Assembly: GCA_017893485.1 (NCBI GenBank)
Contig: CM030368.1
Span: 175,890,504 to 175,954,503, forward strand
DNA: 64,000 nucleotides
Direction of reading: 5' to 3'
From: Hemerocallis citrina
Lineage: Eukaryota > Streptophyta > Magnoliopsida > Asparagales > Asphodelaceae
Below are positions 46,482 to 57,539 of the stretch, one piece after another (position 1 is the first letter of the stretch; the number at the start of each line of letters is the position of its first letter). The translations under genes were made by a program, and so were the position numbers. The notes beneath the pieces were generated by a model. That model searched no databases. It saw nothing but the letters and a program-made list of their open reading frames with translations, and was not told where the DNA came from.

Positions 46482-49400
46482 TGAACATCATTCCCTCAAT
46501 CCGAGCTCTCACATGGCCCCCAGGGCCCGAAGAGCCATCACTTCTGGACGTCGTCCAGACCCTCCTCTCCAGGACAGCCACGCCGATGCATAGGGATCCA
46601 ACCATCGGAGGGTCAACGGCGAACCTGGGCCGGGCGGTTCTCGCTTGGTCACGACCGACCTACATTGGGTCATCGAGAACCGGCAAGCCAGCCGAACTAG
46701 GGGAGGGGCCGCTTCCAACTCGGCTCCGAACCATCCCTGGCACCCATCCCGAGAGCGGGAGCCAGAGCTCAGTCGCACGGACCGAAAGCCGCCACCCCAA
46801 TGCGACCCGGCCGGACAAGCTCTGGTCACACGCCGTGAGTTCCAAAACTTTCGAAACGAGATCCTGGAGGCCATCTTAGGGACCCCCGGGAATGAGACAC
46901 TCCACCGCTCTCACTCGCGGTCGGATGTTGGAGCCAGCGAGTCTCGCGGCTTAACCCTCCCGCCAGAACGGGATGAGGACGTCCTACGATGCCTACAGGA
47001 AATGGAGAACCGCCTTGACCATTTTGGCGAGGGCGTCCCGAGGTCGGCTCAGGGTCATAGGCCGACCCGACCTCATTTCTCTGCTCCAATCTTACAAGCA
47101 TAGATACCCAGGAACTTTCGGCCTACTCAGTTCGATACATACGACGGTGAGGGTGACCCTGCTGATCACTTGGAGGGGTTCAAGACCCTCATGATGATTC
47201 ACAGCACTTCGAATCCCCTTCTATGTCGTGCCTTCTCCGCCACCCTCCGGGGTCCGGCTCGGGAATGGTTCTCTAAACTCGTCCCCGGCTCGATCTACTC
47301 GTTCGATTAGCTGGAGGCCAACTTTCTTGCCCACTTTGTGACCAGCGGGAAGGCCGAGAAGACAAGCGCGTCCCTACTGGACCTCCAACATAAGGAAGGG
47401 GAGTCACTCCGTCAGTTCGTCCAGAGGTTCACCACAGAGGCGAGGTCTGTCTCCTCCCTCGATGCTAGGGTCGCCTCGGCGGCATTCTGACACAACGTCC
47501 GACACGGCTAGCTGAAGGCATCCTTGGCCAAGAAGCATCCCCTCGACTTCCCTAACCTGCTCAATCGGGTCGAGAAGTACATTCGGACGGAGGAGGCCCT
47601 AAATTCCGAGGGTGCCAAAGAGGTCGTGGGGAAGGGGAAGCGCAAGGCAAATGAGGCAGAGCCAGCCAAGAAGGTTCCGAAAGATGGGACCGACATAAAG
47701 AGGGTCCCTCCGATCCTGCGTTTCGAGAGATACACGCCACTAACACAAAACGTGTCGGCCATCCTCTTAGAGATCGAGGACAAGGCCTCGTCCAGATGCC
47801 CCCTCGACCAACCAACAATAAGAAATGGGTCCAGCGGTTCTACTGCCGCTTCCACCGGGACAACGGGCATGACACCGACTACTGTCGGGCCCTTAAGGAC
47901 AAAATCGAGGCCCTCATCCAACGAGGGTACCTCCGAAATCACTCGGGAAAATGCCTGGGACCGAAGGGATACGAGGAACCGAAGGCCTTCTCCTCCTCCT
48001 CACGCACCCAAACAGCATCTCGAGCGGGACCCGAAGCTTGAAGAGACCGGAGGCCAAGCCATTCTACACTGCGTCCATGGGGGGCCGATGGGAGGGGATT
48101 CTAATACTTCCCGCAAGGCATTTATCCGAGAGGTAAACACCGTCCGAGACCTCCCTTCTCCCCAGGTTCAGCAGCTCCCTATCTCCTTCTCGGGGGAAGA
48201 CCTAGAGGGGGTCCGGCTCCCGCACTGCGATGCACTCATCATCAGCCTCGTCATGGCGAACTACGAAGTCCGTCGGATCCTCGTGGACAACGGGAGCTCA
48301 GTGAACATCCTCTTCCTGGAAGCGTTCGAGAACCTCAAGCTCCCCCGAGATAAGCTGAAACCAGCCGGGTACACCCTCTACGGGTTCTCCGGCGTCCCAG
48401 TGCCGATAGAGGGGATCGTGACCTTGGATGTTACTGCCGGTACGACCCCCCTCAGATGGACTGAGTCGATGGACTCCATGGTTGTAAACGTCAAAGCGGC
48501 GTACAATGCCATCCTCGGCCGACCAGGGCTCTGCTCCCTCCAGGCTGTTCCCTCGGCCTACCACCTGAAACTGAAGTTTCCTACTAAGTCAGGTGTCAGA
48601 GTCGTTCGGGGGAACCAAGAGGCTGCACGATCCTGCTATATAACGGCAGTCGGAGGTGGTGTGTTTCCCCTGGATGCCGTCGAACTGCAACCCAAGAGTA
48701 ACCAACCAGAGCCCGAACCTGCGAACGAACTAGAAGAAGTCTCGTTCGAAATAGAAGATAAGTCAAAGTGGTTCCGCGTGAGCTACTCCCTCGCGCCCGA
48801 CTTGAAGTCCGACCTAATCAACTACATTCGCCGCAACATCGACCTCTTCGCTTGGAAGCCATCCGAGATGCCCGGGATCTCCAAAGACCTGATCATGCAC
48901 AGACTAAGCGTGGTCCCCGGCTTGAAGTCGGTCATCCAGAAGCAACGTAAGTTTGCCCCAGAGAGGTAGCAAGCTGTAAAAATAGAGGTAGACAAACTGT
49001 TGTCTGCCCGGTTCATCCAAGAGGTCGGCTACCCTAAGTTGCTGGCGAACGTCGTAATGGTAAGAAAGGCCAGCAGGAGCTGGAGGATTTGCATAGACTT
49101 TACGGATCTCAACAAGGCGTACCCTAAATATCCTTTCCCTCTCTCTAGCATAGATGCTCGGATCGATGCAACATCGGGTCACGAGCTCCTGTCCTTCATG
49201 GATGCCTTCTCGGGCTACAATCAGATCCGAATGTCCCCCCTGATATAGCCAAGACATCCTTCGTCACTGACTAAGGTCTCTACTGCTACTCGGCTATGCC
49301 CTTCGGGCCGAAGAATGCCGGTGCTACCTATCAGAGGCTCGTCAACCTAGTCCTCAAGGACCAGATCGGTCGCAACATGGAAGTGTACGTCGACGACATG

Positions 49401-49489
49401 CTCGTCAAAATCCAATAAGGACAAGACCACGTTGCCGATCTAGAAGAATCTTTTGGCATCCTTCGGACCCACAATATGAGGCTCAATCC
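46482..49489 (+). pseudogene. Tat-type gag-pol, disrupted and truncated in reverse transcriptase
   Basis: Gag motifs include DPADHLEGFKTLMMIHSTSN and GPAREWFSKL (about 47155-47285), and a zinc-knuckle-like CRFHRDNGHDTDYC lies in a shifted frame near 47855. The protease region includes VDNGSSVNILF (about 48284). Reverse transcriptase runs from about 48980 with FMDAFSGYNQIRM and VYVDDMLVK (49382-49408), ending at MRLNP. Stops include TAG near 47308, TGA near 47488, TAG near 47508 and TAG at 48967-48969. Frameshifts occur between 46870 and 47100, near 47800-48000 and near 49235. RNase H and integrase are missing. It is a close relative of the intact polyprotein at 58991-64000. Confidence 0.88.
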
Positions 49490-50084
49490 TGTAATGCCCT
49501 GATTTTTCATTTAATAAAAAAAATTATTTATTTTGCACGTAGTATGCACGTGCAATATTTTTGGTAAATATTTTCATCAAGATGAGTAAAGATATTTTAA
49601 TATGTGCTTTTAATTATTTTATACAAAAGCCTTTTTTTAAAGCCTTTCTTTTAAAGAGCCCAAAATTTAATTAATTTATTTTATTTTTATAATAACTATT
49701 TTGGCCCATAAACTAAAGTCCATGAACTATTTTTATACAACTTATCATGTAGAATACAACTTAAAGACTATTTTATTTTTATACAAAAATTTAATGTACA
49801 ATTTTTGGATCAAGTGGCATGCACGTGCATTGCACGTATACGTGCAATTGCACATGCTTTGGAGTAGGCCGGGAATGCTTCTTTTGGAGGGAGAAATCAA
49901 ATTTTGGATGGGGATCATGGTGTGGTGGTTACTCATCATGGGTAGTTTGTGTAACTCCTCCTTAAATCTCTACCCTTTGTTCTTAACTCCTACTCTAATC
50001 TTAGCCATCCATTCCATCAAGATTTTAGTATAAATACCCCCTCCCATGGCTAGTTATTTTTGTGTTTATTACTTTCTACAAACC
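49490..50084 (+). mobile_element. LTR-like fragment inserted in E2 and cut by element D
   Basis: It starts TGTAATGCCCTG, a typical LTR start, after E2 sequence AATCC. It has a TATA box (AGTATAAATACC near 50027-50038) close to its visible right end, and several GCACGTGCA motifs (49530-49860). The right end is not a TG...CA terminus: element D begins at 50085 with TG. So D inserted into this LTR, and its remainder should lie beyond the window. The host order is E2, then this LTR, then D. Confidence 0.6.
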
Positions 50085-50744
50085 TGTTGCCGCTAAATTT
50101 GGTGTGGGGGCAAACAGATAGAACTTGTGGATTCTTGGGGAAACTGAATAGAAAGACCTGCGTACCTGTTCCGTCGGGCCTCGATCGTCGATCCCGCCGT
50201 GCACCTGCAAAAAGTGCGAGACACCGGGGTTGTTCCCGGCGACGCACCCTCCGACGCTCAAGTCAATAATCCGGCAGACTATGAAAGAGTGTAAAAACTG
50301 GTGAAAGATTGATTACCTCTTCATGGAGATGGATGGGGGGTATTTATAGGCATCTTAGAGAACAATTTAGGGATGTAATCCGCGTGGCCTGATATAGAAT
50401 AATCTCCTTGTAAACAGATTAGGAATGTAATCTGATAAGGTATATTCTGGTAATCAGATAAGGAATTTAATCCCCAAATCCCAGTGAAAAGATTGACGTT
50501 CATCAGGACCGTTGATCAAGATTGGTCAGGGATCCTGATTTTATCTTGTCAGGTGAGGTGTGTAGCGGGTTAAAACCCGCACCCTCTTGTCAGCGGATCC
50601 ATTCGCGGGCCATTGGGTCCCCGGGGAGAAGATCCAATACCCATTTTGGACTCTTTGGTAGAGAAATTACCGTTTTACCCTCGGGCTCCAAGATTCGTCC
50701 CTGATTTGGACGGCTCCGATTAAACCCCATTTTTAGCCATATCA
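50085..50744 (-). repeat. 3' LTR of element D
   Basis: On the plus strand it runs from TGTTGCCGCTAA to AGCCATATCA, and in element orientation it starts TGATATGGC. A minus-strand TATA box (CCTATAAATA) lies at 50341-50350. The purine-rich primer tract GGAGTGGGGGGCTCG is directly adjacent at 50745-50759. Its start TGATATGG is shared with the E1 and E2 LTRs, which shows they are relatives. Confidence 0.85.
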
Positions 50745-50759
50745 CGAGCCCCCCACTCC
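50745..50759 (-). promoter_or_regulatory. Polypurine tract of element D
   Basis: GGAGTGGGGGGCTCG on the minus strand lies directly upstream of the 3' LTR. It would prime plus-strand DNA synthesis. The same position in E1 (3685-3699) has GGAGTGGGGAGCTCC. Confidence 0.75.
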
Positions 50760-51132
50760 TAAAGACTGAGTGTGACCGGCTTTAAGGAGTAGCCTAACTG
50801 TTTTAGCGGCTAGTGGAGTTGGATCGGAGTCTAATTGTGGGATCTTGAATCTCGAAAAGGGGGTAGTGAGGTAATCCCTTCTGATCGGGTGGTGTTCTTG
50901 TGCGAACGTTTTCTTAGCTTTGCAATCTCTCGGTGAATGGTACGGTCGCTTTACTCTGTTGAGGGTCACGTCCGTCCGGCGTCGCGGCTCCGATCCCCCC
51001 TGGAGCTCGGCGACCAGGGTGCCGAGGTCAGAGATCGGTTCGGCGATTCTTTCTGACGAGAAGAGGGACCTCGGCGTGGTTGTGAGTCTGGAGAGGGAGC
51101 TCGCCGAAGTCTGAGGGCCAGATGTCCGACGC

Positions 51133-53475
51133 ACGGGGGTCGGCGCCAAGAACGCTCGGATTCGGTGCCGAGGCTTCAGGCTTGGAAATTTTTTGGAAGT
51201 CTTGAGTGCCGAACTCATGCGTGTAAAACGGTCGGTGTCAAGAACGCTCGGAGCGAGTGCCAAGGCTCCAAACTTGGAAATTTTTTGGAAGTCTTGACTG
51301 CCGAACTCACGCGTGTCAACCGGTCGGTGTCAAGAACGCTCAGAGCGAGTGCCGAGGCTCCAAACTTGGAAATTTTTTGGAAGTCTTGACTGCCGAACTC
51401 ACGCGTGTCAACCGGTCGGTGTCAAGAACGCTCGGAGCGAGTGCCGAGGCTCCAGACTTGGAAATTTTTTGGAAGTCTTGAGTGCCGAACTCACGCGTGT
51501 AAAACGGTCGGTGTCAAGAACGCTCGGAGCGAGTACCGAGGCTCCAGACTTGGAAATTTTTTGGAAGTCTTGAGTGCCGAACTCACGCGTGTAAAACGGT
51601 CGGTGTCAAGAACGCTCGGAGCGAGTGCCGAGGCTCCAAACTTGGAAATTTTTTGGAAGTCTTGACTGCCGAACTCACGCGTGTCAACCGGTCGGTGTCA
51701 AGAACGCTCGGAGCGAGTGCCGATGCTCCAGACTTGGAAATTTTTTGGAAGTCTTGAGTGCCGAACTCACGCGTGTAAAACGGTCGGTGTCAAGAACGCT
51801 CGGAGCGAGTGCCGAGGCTCCAGACTTGGAAATTTTTTGGAAGTCTTGAGTGCCGAACTCACGCGTGTAAAACGGTCGGTGTCAAGAACGCTCGGAGCGA
51901 GTGCCGAGGCTCCAGACTTGGAAATTTTTTGGAAGTCTTGAGTGCCGAACTCACGCGTGTAAAACGGTCGGTGCCAAGAACGCTCGGAGCGAGTGCCGAG
52001 GCTCCAGACTTGGAAATTTTTTGGAAGTCTTGAGTGCCGAACTCACGCGTGTAAAACGGTCGGTGTCAAGAACGCTCGGAGCGAGTACCGAGGCTCCAGA
52101 CTTGGAAATTTTTTGGAAGTCTTGAGTGCCGAACTCACGCGTGTAAAACGGTCGGTGTCAAGAACGCTCGGAGCGAGTGCCGAGGCTCCAAACTTGGAAA
52201 TTTTTTGGAAGTCTTGACTGCCGAACTCACGCGTGTCAACCGGTCGGTGTCAAGAATGCTCGGAGCGAGTGCCGATGCTCCAGACTTGGAAATTTTTTGG
52301 AAGTCTTGAGTGCCGAACTCACGCGTGTAAAACGGTCGGTGTCAAGAACGCTCGGAGCGAGTGCCGAGGCTCCAGACTTGGAAATTTTTTGGAAGTCTTG
52401 AGTGCCGAACTCACGCGTGTAAAACGGTCGGTGTCAAGAATGCTCGGAGCGAGTGCCGAGGCTCCAGACTTGGAAATTTTTTGGAAGTCTTGAGTGCCGA
52501 ACTCACGCGTGTAAAACGGTCGGTGCCAAGAACGCTCGGAGCGAGTGCCGAAGCTCCAGACTTGGAAATTTTTTGGAAGTCTTGAGTGCCGAACTCACGC
52601 GTGTAAAACGGTCGGTGTCAAGAACGCTCGGAGCGAGTGCCGAGGCTCCAGACTTGGAAATTTTTTGGAAGTCTTGAGTGCCGAACTCACGCGTGTAAAA
52701 CGGTCGGTGTCAAGAACGCTCGGAGCGAGTGCCGAGGCTCCAGACTTGGAAATTTTTTGGAAGTCTTGAGTGCCGAACTCACGCGTGTAAAACGGTCGGT
52801 GCCAAGAACGCTCGGAGCGAGTGCCGAGGCTCCAGACTTAGAAATTTTTTGGAAGTCTTGAGTGCCGAACTCACGCGTGTAAAACGGTCGGTGTCAAGAA
52901 CGCTCGGAGCGAGTGCCGAGGCTCCAGACTTGGAAATTTTTTGGAAGTCTTGAGTGCCGAACTCACGCGTGTAAAACGGTCGGTGTCAAGAACGCTCGGA
53001 GCGAGTGCCGAGGCTCCAGACTTGGAAATTTTTTTGGAAGTCTTGAGTGCCGAACTCACGCGTGTAAAACGGTCGGTGTCAAGAACGCTCGGAGCGAGTG
53101 CCGAGGCTCCAGACTTGGAAATTTTTTGGAAGTCTTGACTGTCGAACTCACGCGTGTAAAACGGTCGGTGTCAAGAACGCTCGGAGCGAGTGCCGAGGCT
53201 CCAGACTTGGAAATTTTTTGGAAGTCTTGAGTGCCGAACTCACGCGTGTAAAACGGTCGGTGTCAAGAACGCTCGGAGCGAGTGCCGAGGCTCCAGACTT
53301 GGAAATTTTTTTGGAAGTCTTGAGTGCCGAACTCACGCGTGTAAAACGGTCGGTGTCAGGAACGCTCGGAGCGAGTGCCGAGGCTCCAGACTTGGAAATT
53401 TTTTGGAAGTCTTGAGTGCCGAACTCACGCGTGTAAAACGGTCGGTGTCAAGAATGCTCGGAGCGAGTGCCGAGG
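51133..53475 (-). repeat. 92-bp tandem array, about 25 copies
   Basis: Units such as GTGCCGAGGCTCCAGACTTG repeat every 92 bp. Two units carry one extra T (near 53033 and 53308). The first unit (51133-51200) is diverged, the rest nearly identical. Rare variants recur exactly 552 bp apart (six units), which shows a block duplication. Each unit contains CCAGACTT and AAGTCTTG separated by a T-rich spacer, an imperfect inverted repeat. Overlapping open frames of 74-105 codons spaced 92 bases apart arise because the period is not a multiple of three. They are not genes. Confidence 0.95.
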
Positions 53476-53696
53476 TATGAGAATTGACGGTTCTGACGGA
53501 TGTGACAGTCTCTGGGTTTCTGACAGATGTGACGTCCATTAATGCAGCGTCCCCTGGGCTTCTACTGACGTGACTGTCATTAATGAGTCGTTTGGCTTGG
53601 CGCGGCGAACAAGGCGACGTTTGGAGTCGCCTTTTGTCATTTCGTGGGAATGGGCCGGCAGTAGAAGCCCATTAACCTCGATTTGCGTGCTGGCTC

Positions 53697-53706
53697 TTCT
53701 ATAAAT
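53697..53706 (+). promoter_or_regulatory. TATA box of the antisense gene
   Basis: TCTATAAATC lies about 155 bases upstream of the ATG at 53857 and is followed by a CT-rich leader, a normal plant pol II layout. It is on the strand opposite to gag-pol, so this promoter would drive the antisense genes independently of the LTR. The region 53476-53696 between array and TATA has no coding and repeats GACGTGAC-like phrases. Confidence 0.6.
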
Positions 53707-53856
53707 CTCCCACCCCCTCTTCATTTTTCACTTTTCATCTCTCCGCTCCGTTGTTTTGGTTTGTTCTTGCTTGAGCTCCAGGTGATCGCTGACCTTTTTC
53801 CGGCGAACTTTCCGACGACATCTCCGTTAAGGTAATTTATACTTTAGTTTCTAAAC

Positions 53857-55974
53857 ATGTCTGCCTCTTCTTCTTCATCCGAGCCCTCCCTCGAAGTCAC
53901 CGAAGCTCCGTCCACTAGCCGACCTCACAAAAACAAGAAGGTGTTCGGCCAATATTCTATTGTGGAGGAGCCGAAGCGCATGGGGGAGTTCGGCCAATTA
54001 CCGGGGCCATTAACTGGGCTTCACAGGGTTCGGGAGCTTCCGGAGGAGGACGCCGAGCGTATCGTGTATGGGAGGGCCCGGACATTCGAAGAGAATCCAG
54101 CGAGGGAGATGACAGAGGCTGACGAGACAGCATCGATCCTTCGGGAGGAAGACTTGGGAGTGATTCGGGACTGCTTCCAGGTCCCGGAAGAGTACGAGCT
54201 TATATTGCCGGGTCCCGGCATTAGGGCCAACTCGCCGTTGCCGGTAACCGTGTGTTGCTGGCCGGTCGATGCCTTCATAGCCGGGGCTCGGCTGCCTCTC
54301 CACCCGTTCGCGGTTGCGGTATTAAGATGGATTGGGGTCAGCCCCATCCAACTTATGCCGAACGCGTGGAGAGTAATAAACGGCTTCGTACTTCACTGCC
54401 AAGCCGCGGGGATTGAGCCGGAGCTGAACGTGCTTCGGACCATCTACCAACCGCATCAGGGGAACAGGTCGGCGTACCGATTTTACTTGACTCCGAGGCA
54501 CGGAGGTCAGCTTGTCGTGTGCCCTGATTCCATCAAATACTGGCGCGAGAAGTACCTTCTGGTGCGCAGTCCGGAGGCCTGGCCCATTCCTGCGAGTTGG
54601 GTGGAGGGTGTGCCGAAGAAAGTGAAGGCGCTGCCAACACTTCGGCCCGAGGAAGAGGAGGCTGTTCGGGTACTCCTGGGTCGGCCAAAGCTGGACTGGA
54701 AGGACTTGACTGACGACGTCCTGTTCGGGGGAGGGCTCGTTCATGCCGACCCCAGTACGCGGCTTTCTTTATTTATTATCGTCACTTTACTTTGTGCGCT
54801 TTTTATTTTTCATAGCTTTTCCCGAACTAACAGACTTGTCTTATGGTGCAAAGTCTATGGATTATCAGGCGGTGCTGGTGCTGAGGGCAGGGCTCGCCAA
54901 CAAGGCGCCGAAGAAGAGGAAGAGGGTGGCCTCGAAGCTGCCGGCAGCAAAGTCTCCGAAGGTCGTTGAAACGGCCGACGAGGTGGAGATCCTGGAGAAC
55001 CCGGCTTCCGACGCCGTGGTTGCTTCGTCGTCGACCAAGGTCGGCGAGTTTCCCGTCGCCGCCGCCCTCAACATGCCTACGCCCCCGCTGTCGAGGGCGG
55101 CGGAGGAGCTCTTGACCGAGGCCCACAAAAGGATCCACGTCCCGGACTGGCAGGTTCGGAAGCACGATGGGTTCCTCGGCAACTCCCTGGCGAGCATGGA
55201 GGCCATCAAGCACCTCGCCACGCCGAAGGATAGGGCGGCCATGGAGGCCGGACGGGAGGGAGACGACGTCATCGAGATAGCGCGCTCGGCAGTATCGGTA
55301 AGCGTCGTATCTACCCCCTCTTTTTTAAGCCGACCTTCTCAAGTTGAAATTTTCGTGACCCCCTTGATTTTTAACTGTAGATCGTCATACACTTCGGGCA
55401 CCTCACCGAGAGGATGGCGGCCTAGGAGAAGGAGATGACGAAGGAGTCCGACCAAGCTCGGAAGGAGAAGGCCCGGATTCAGACCGAGCTCGACAAGCTC
55501 GAGCTGAACTTCGAGGCTAAGTCGGCGAGGGTCAACTACCTCGAGGACAGGGTCACGACACTGGAGGGCCAGCTCCGTCAGCAAAAGGAGGAGGCGGCCA
55601 AGCAGTTGGCCGAGGCGGCCGAGGCCCAAGCGGCGGCGGTGAAGAAGGCGGAGGATGCGACCATGGAGAAGGCGCAGAGCTTCCTCGCCCAAAACATGGC
55701 CAAGGCTTTCGCCGACGCTCTCGCCCGGGTGAAGGAGGCCTATCCCTCCGTGGACTGCTCGGGTTGGAGGTTGTTCCCGGGGTACGTCGAAGGCTTTGAC
55801 CCCGAGTCAGAGGGGGAAGAAGAAGAGGAGGAGGAGAGGGGCGACGACGAGGCTTCGGTCGACCCCTACGCCGGAGCTCAGGGGTCGGTGGTTACCCCCT
55901 TGGCGACGGTTGCCCCTTCGGAAGCGTCGCCCTCGACCCCCTCTCGCCGCCCCGGGAAAGAGGTTGCGCCCTGA
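53857..55974 (+). CDS. Antisense gene 1 of element D, Transposase_28-like (gypsy-associated) protein, three exons
   Basis: Proposed exons are 53857-54754, 54816-55297 and 55381-55974, with introns of 61 and 83 bases, each GT...AG. The reading phase is preserved at both joins. Exon 1 (about 299 codons) holds a domain with VIRDCFQVPEEYEL, WRVINGFVLHCQAAGIEPEL and PDSIKYWREKYLLV, resembling the plant family annotated as putative gypsy-type transposon protein (Pfam Transposase_28). Exon 2 has a basic APKKRKRVASK stretch, a likely nuclear signal. Exon 3 is mostly coiled coil (KARIQTELDKLEL, LEGQLRQQKEEAAKQLAEA) with an acidic tail. An in-frame TAG at 55423-55425 early in exon 3 would truncate the product. 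The biochemical role of this family is unknown. Without the second intron join the frame would also end, so the splice model matters. Confidence 0.75.
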
Positions 55975-56207
55975 CTCCGTCTGTTCTCTTTTCCTTTTGT
56001 TTTTTGTTGTTTTTGTCGTGTAACGCCTAATAGCGGACTGGCCACCGCTACTTTTCGAAATGAATGAAAAACTTCAACTTTTTGGGCTCGGCTTTGTGTT
56101 CTTGTCTATTGTCTGTTGAATGCTCGAGCAATTGTTCTAAAGAACTCCCGAAGTCTAGGACTTAGACAATATCTGAGTTTTTGTTGCTTGTTTGCATTTC
56201 TTTTCAG

Positions 56208-57128
56208 CTCGTTCTGGTAGCCCAAGAGGTCGAGCGTGCAGGGTCGGATGCCAAGGTTCGAGCCGAGGCAGGGCTCGGGGCGACTAGGTTGAGTCTGGCA
56301 AGGTGTAGAGAGCGACTTTACGAAGTCGAGCTAGGACTGCACCGAGCCGAAACCGAGCGAGGCCAGCTCCAGCTTATCTTAGGGCAGCGGGACAGCGATA
56401 TTCGACGCCTGGAGGGCAGGATTGCCGAGATGACCGCCTCGGGTGAGGGCGAGGCTTCGCCAGCTGCCTTCACTAGTAGTCTTCGGACCAAGTGCTTTCG
56501 CCACACACTATCAAAGGTAACGGCAGAGAGGGACGACCTGCTTTCGGAGATTCAGCACTTGCAAACCACGGAGACTAAGCTTCGGACGGAAGGAGAGGAG
56601 TTGACGACTAAGGTGGCCAAGCTTACGGTCGAACGAGATGAATTGGCGGCCGAAGTCGACGTGTTGAAGAGAGCCACTGTCGATAGGAGCATCGAAGTTA
56701 CCCATCTCCGTCACCTCATCGCGAGCCATGTTGGAGTTCCGAGCTCGGCGGTACCGGCCCGCTTTGAGGTCGAGGCGCAAGATGGTTCATTGAGGGGTCG
56801 GATCTCCGAGCTGGAAGCAGAGGTGGCTCGCCTCAGACCGCGTTCGGGGCCGATTAATGTGAGGAGCACTTCATGCACCCGAGCAGAGAGCGAGCGTGGC
56901 ATCACTTTTTACGAGATGGCGACCCATGAGCGCCTCGGCTATCCGAGTCCGGGGGACGCGCAGAGCTCAGTGGCCATTTCGTCGAGCGGTGCATCCGTCG
57001 GCGTGGCTGCCAGAAGCAGTGCCGAGGACACGTCCCAACTTGCTGGCCTGGGATCGGGTTCCGGAGGCAAACGTCGCCGACCTCAAGTGTCCTTGAAGAG
57101 GAGCATCCCTGCGCCTCGGAAGCGTTGA
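56208..57128 (+). CDS. Antisense gene 2 of element D, long coiled-coil protein
   Basis: The frame is open from 56181 but a strong TTTCTTTTCAG acceptor ends at 56207. The first true exon base is therefore probably 56208, with the start codon in an unseen upstream exon. It may even be a further exon of antisense gene 1 by alternative splicing. The product (about 306 residues from 56208) is nearly all heptad-rich coiled coil: ERLYEVELGLHRAETERGQL, then LRTEGEELTTKVAKLTVERD, then GRISELEAEVARLR. It ends with a basic KRRRPQVSLKR stretch near 57070, a likely nuclear signal. A poly(A) signal AATAAA follows at 57222-57227. I know no function. The long open frame without stops supports it being coding. 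Confidence 0.6.
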   Translation, partial: LVLVAQEVERAGSDAKVRAEAGLGATRLSLARCRERLYEVELGLHRAETERGQLQLILGQRDSDIRRLEGRIAEMTASGEGEASPAAFTSSLRTKCFRHTLSKVTAERDDLLSEIQHLQTTETKLRTEGEELTTKVAKLTVERDELAAEVDVLKRATVDRSIEVTHLRHLIASHVGVPSSAVPARFEVEAQDGSLRGRISELEAEVARLRPRSGPINVRSTSCTRAESERGITFYEMATHERLGYPSPGDAQSSVAISSSGASVGVAARSSAEDTSQLAGLGSGSGGKRRRPQVSLKRSIPAPRKR

Positions 57129-57221
57129 TGGGTCCGAGTTCGGTGTCTTGTAATCTTCGCTTTTCAGCTTCTTGTAATCTTTTAGTGCCTTGTAATATTG
57201 ATGTATGTAAGGGTTGTTTTT

Positions 57222-57227
57222 AATAAA
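57222..57227 (+). terminator. Poly(A) signal of the antisense module
   Basis: AATAAA occurs 94 bases after the antisense gene 2 stop, preceded by TTGTAATCTT and TTGTAATATT, which are typical plant upstream elements. It would end the antisense transcript before the 212-bp array. Confidence 0.5.
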
Positions 57228-57327
57228 ATTGGAATCGATTTAATTGTCGCCGTATCATAGTTGCTCAATTTTTGCTCTAACTGTGGAGTCGTGGAACCGA
57301 GGTTTGAGACTTGGCGTTTTTGATTGG

Positions 57328-57525
57328 TGTTGACCGCCGAACTCGAGCCTGTCATACGATCGGTGTCGAAAACGCTCGGGACGGGTGCCGAACCCAAGCC
57401 CGCGATAAGGTCGATGGCAAGAATGCTCGGAGCGGGCGCCGAGGCTTCATACTTGGGAAATCTTTAGAGATCTTGACCGCCGAACTCGAGCGTGTAATAC
57501 GATCGGTGGCACGAACGCTCGGCAA
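57328..57525 (-). repeat. Two diverged units of the 92-bp family, on the other side of the antisense genes
   Basis: Phrases GCCGAACTCGAGC, GATCGGTGTC, AACGCTCGG and GTGCCGAA match those of the 51133-53475 array in the same order, with many substitutions. They show that the 92-bp family once existed on both sides of the antisense module. Confidence 0.8.
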
Positions 57526-57539
57526 CCAAGTGTTGGGTC

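Larger units (their letters stand above)
45948..49489 (+). mobile_element. Truncated Tat-lineage Ty3/gypsy element (E2), plus strand
   Basis: A 5' LTR (45948-46427), a primer site (46431) and a decayed gag-pol up to the reverse transcriptase are present. The coding part stops abruptly at 49489, where an unrelated LTR-like sequence begins. Its 3' half is absent from this window and may lie beyond the right edge past the next two nested insertions. The LTR belongs to the same family as that at 3160-3684. Confidence 0.87.

Noticed and set aside
51165..53480. A ladder of plus-strand open frames of 74-105 codons with near-identical products
   Set aside because: They recur every 92 bases, arise from the tandem array with no stop in some phases, overlap each other, and have no start context or domain.
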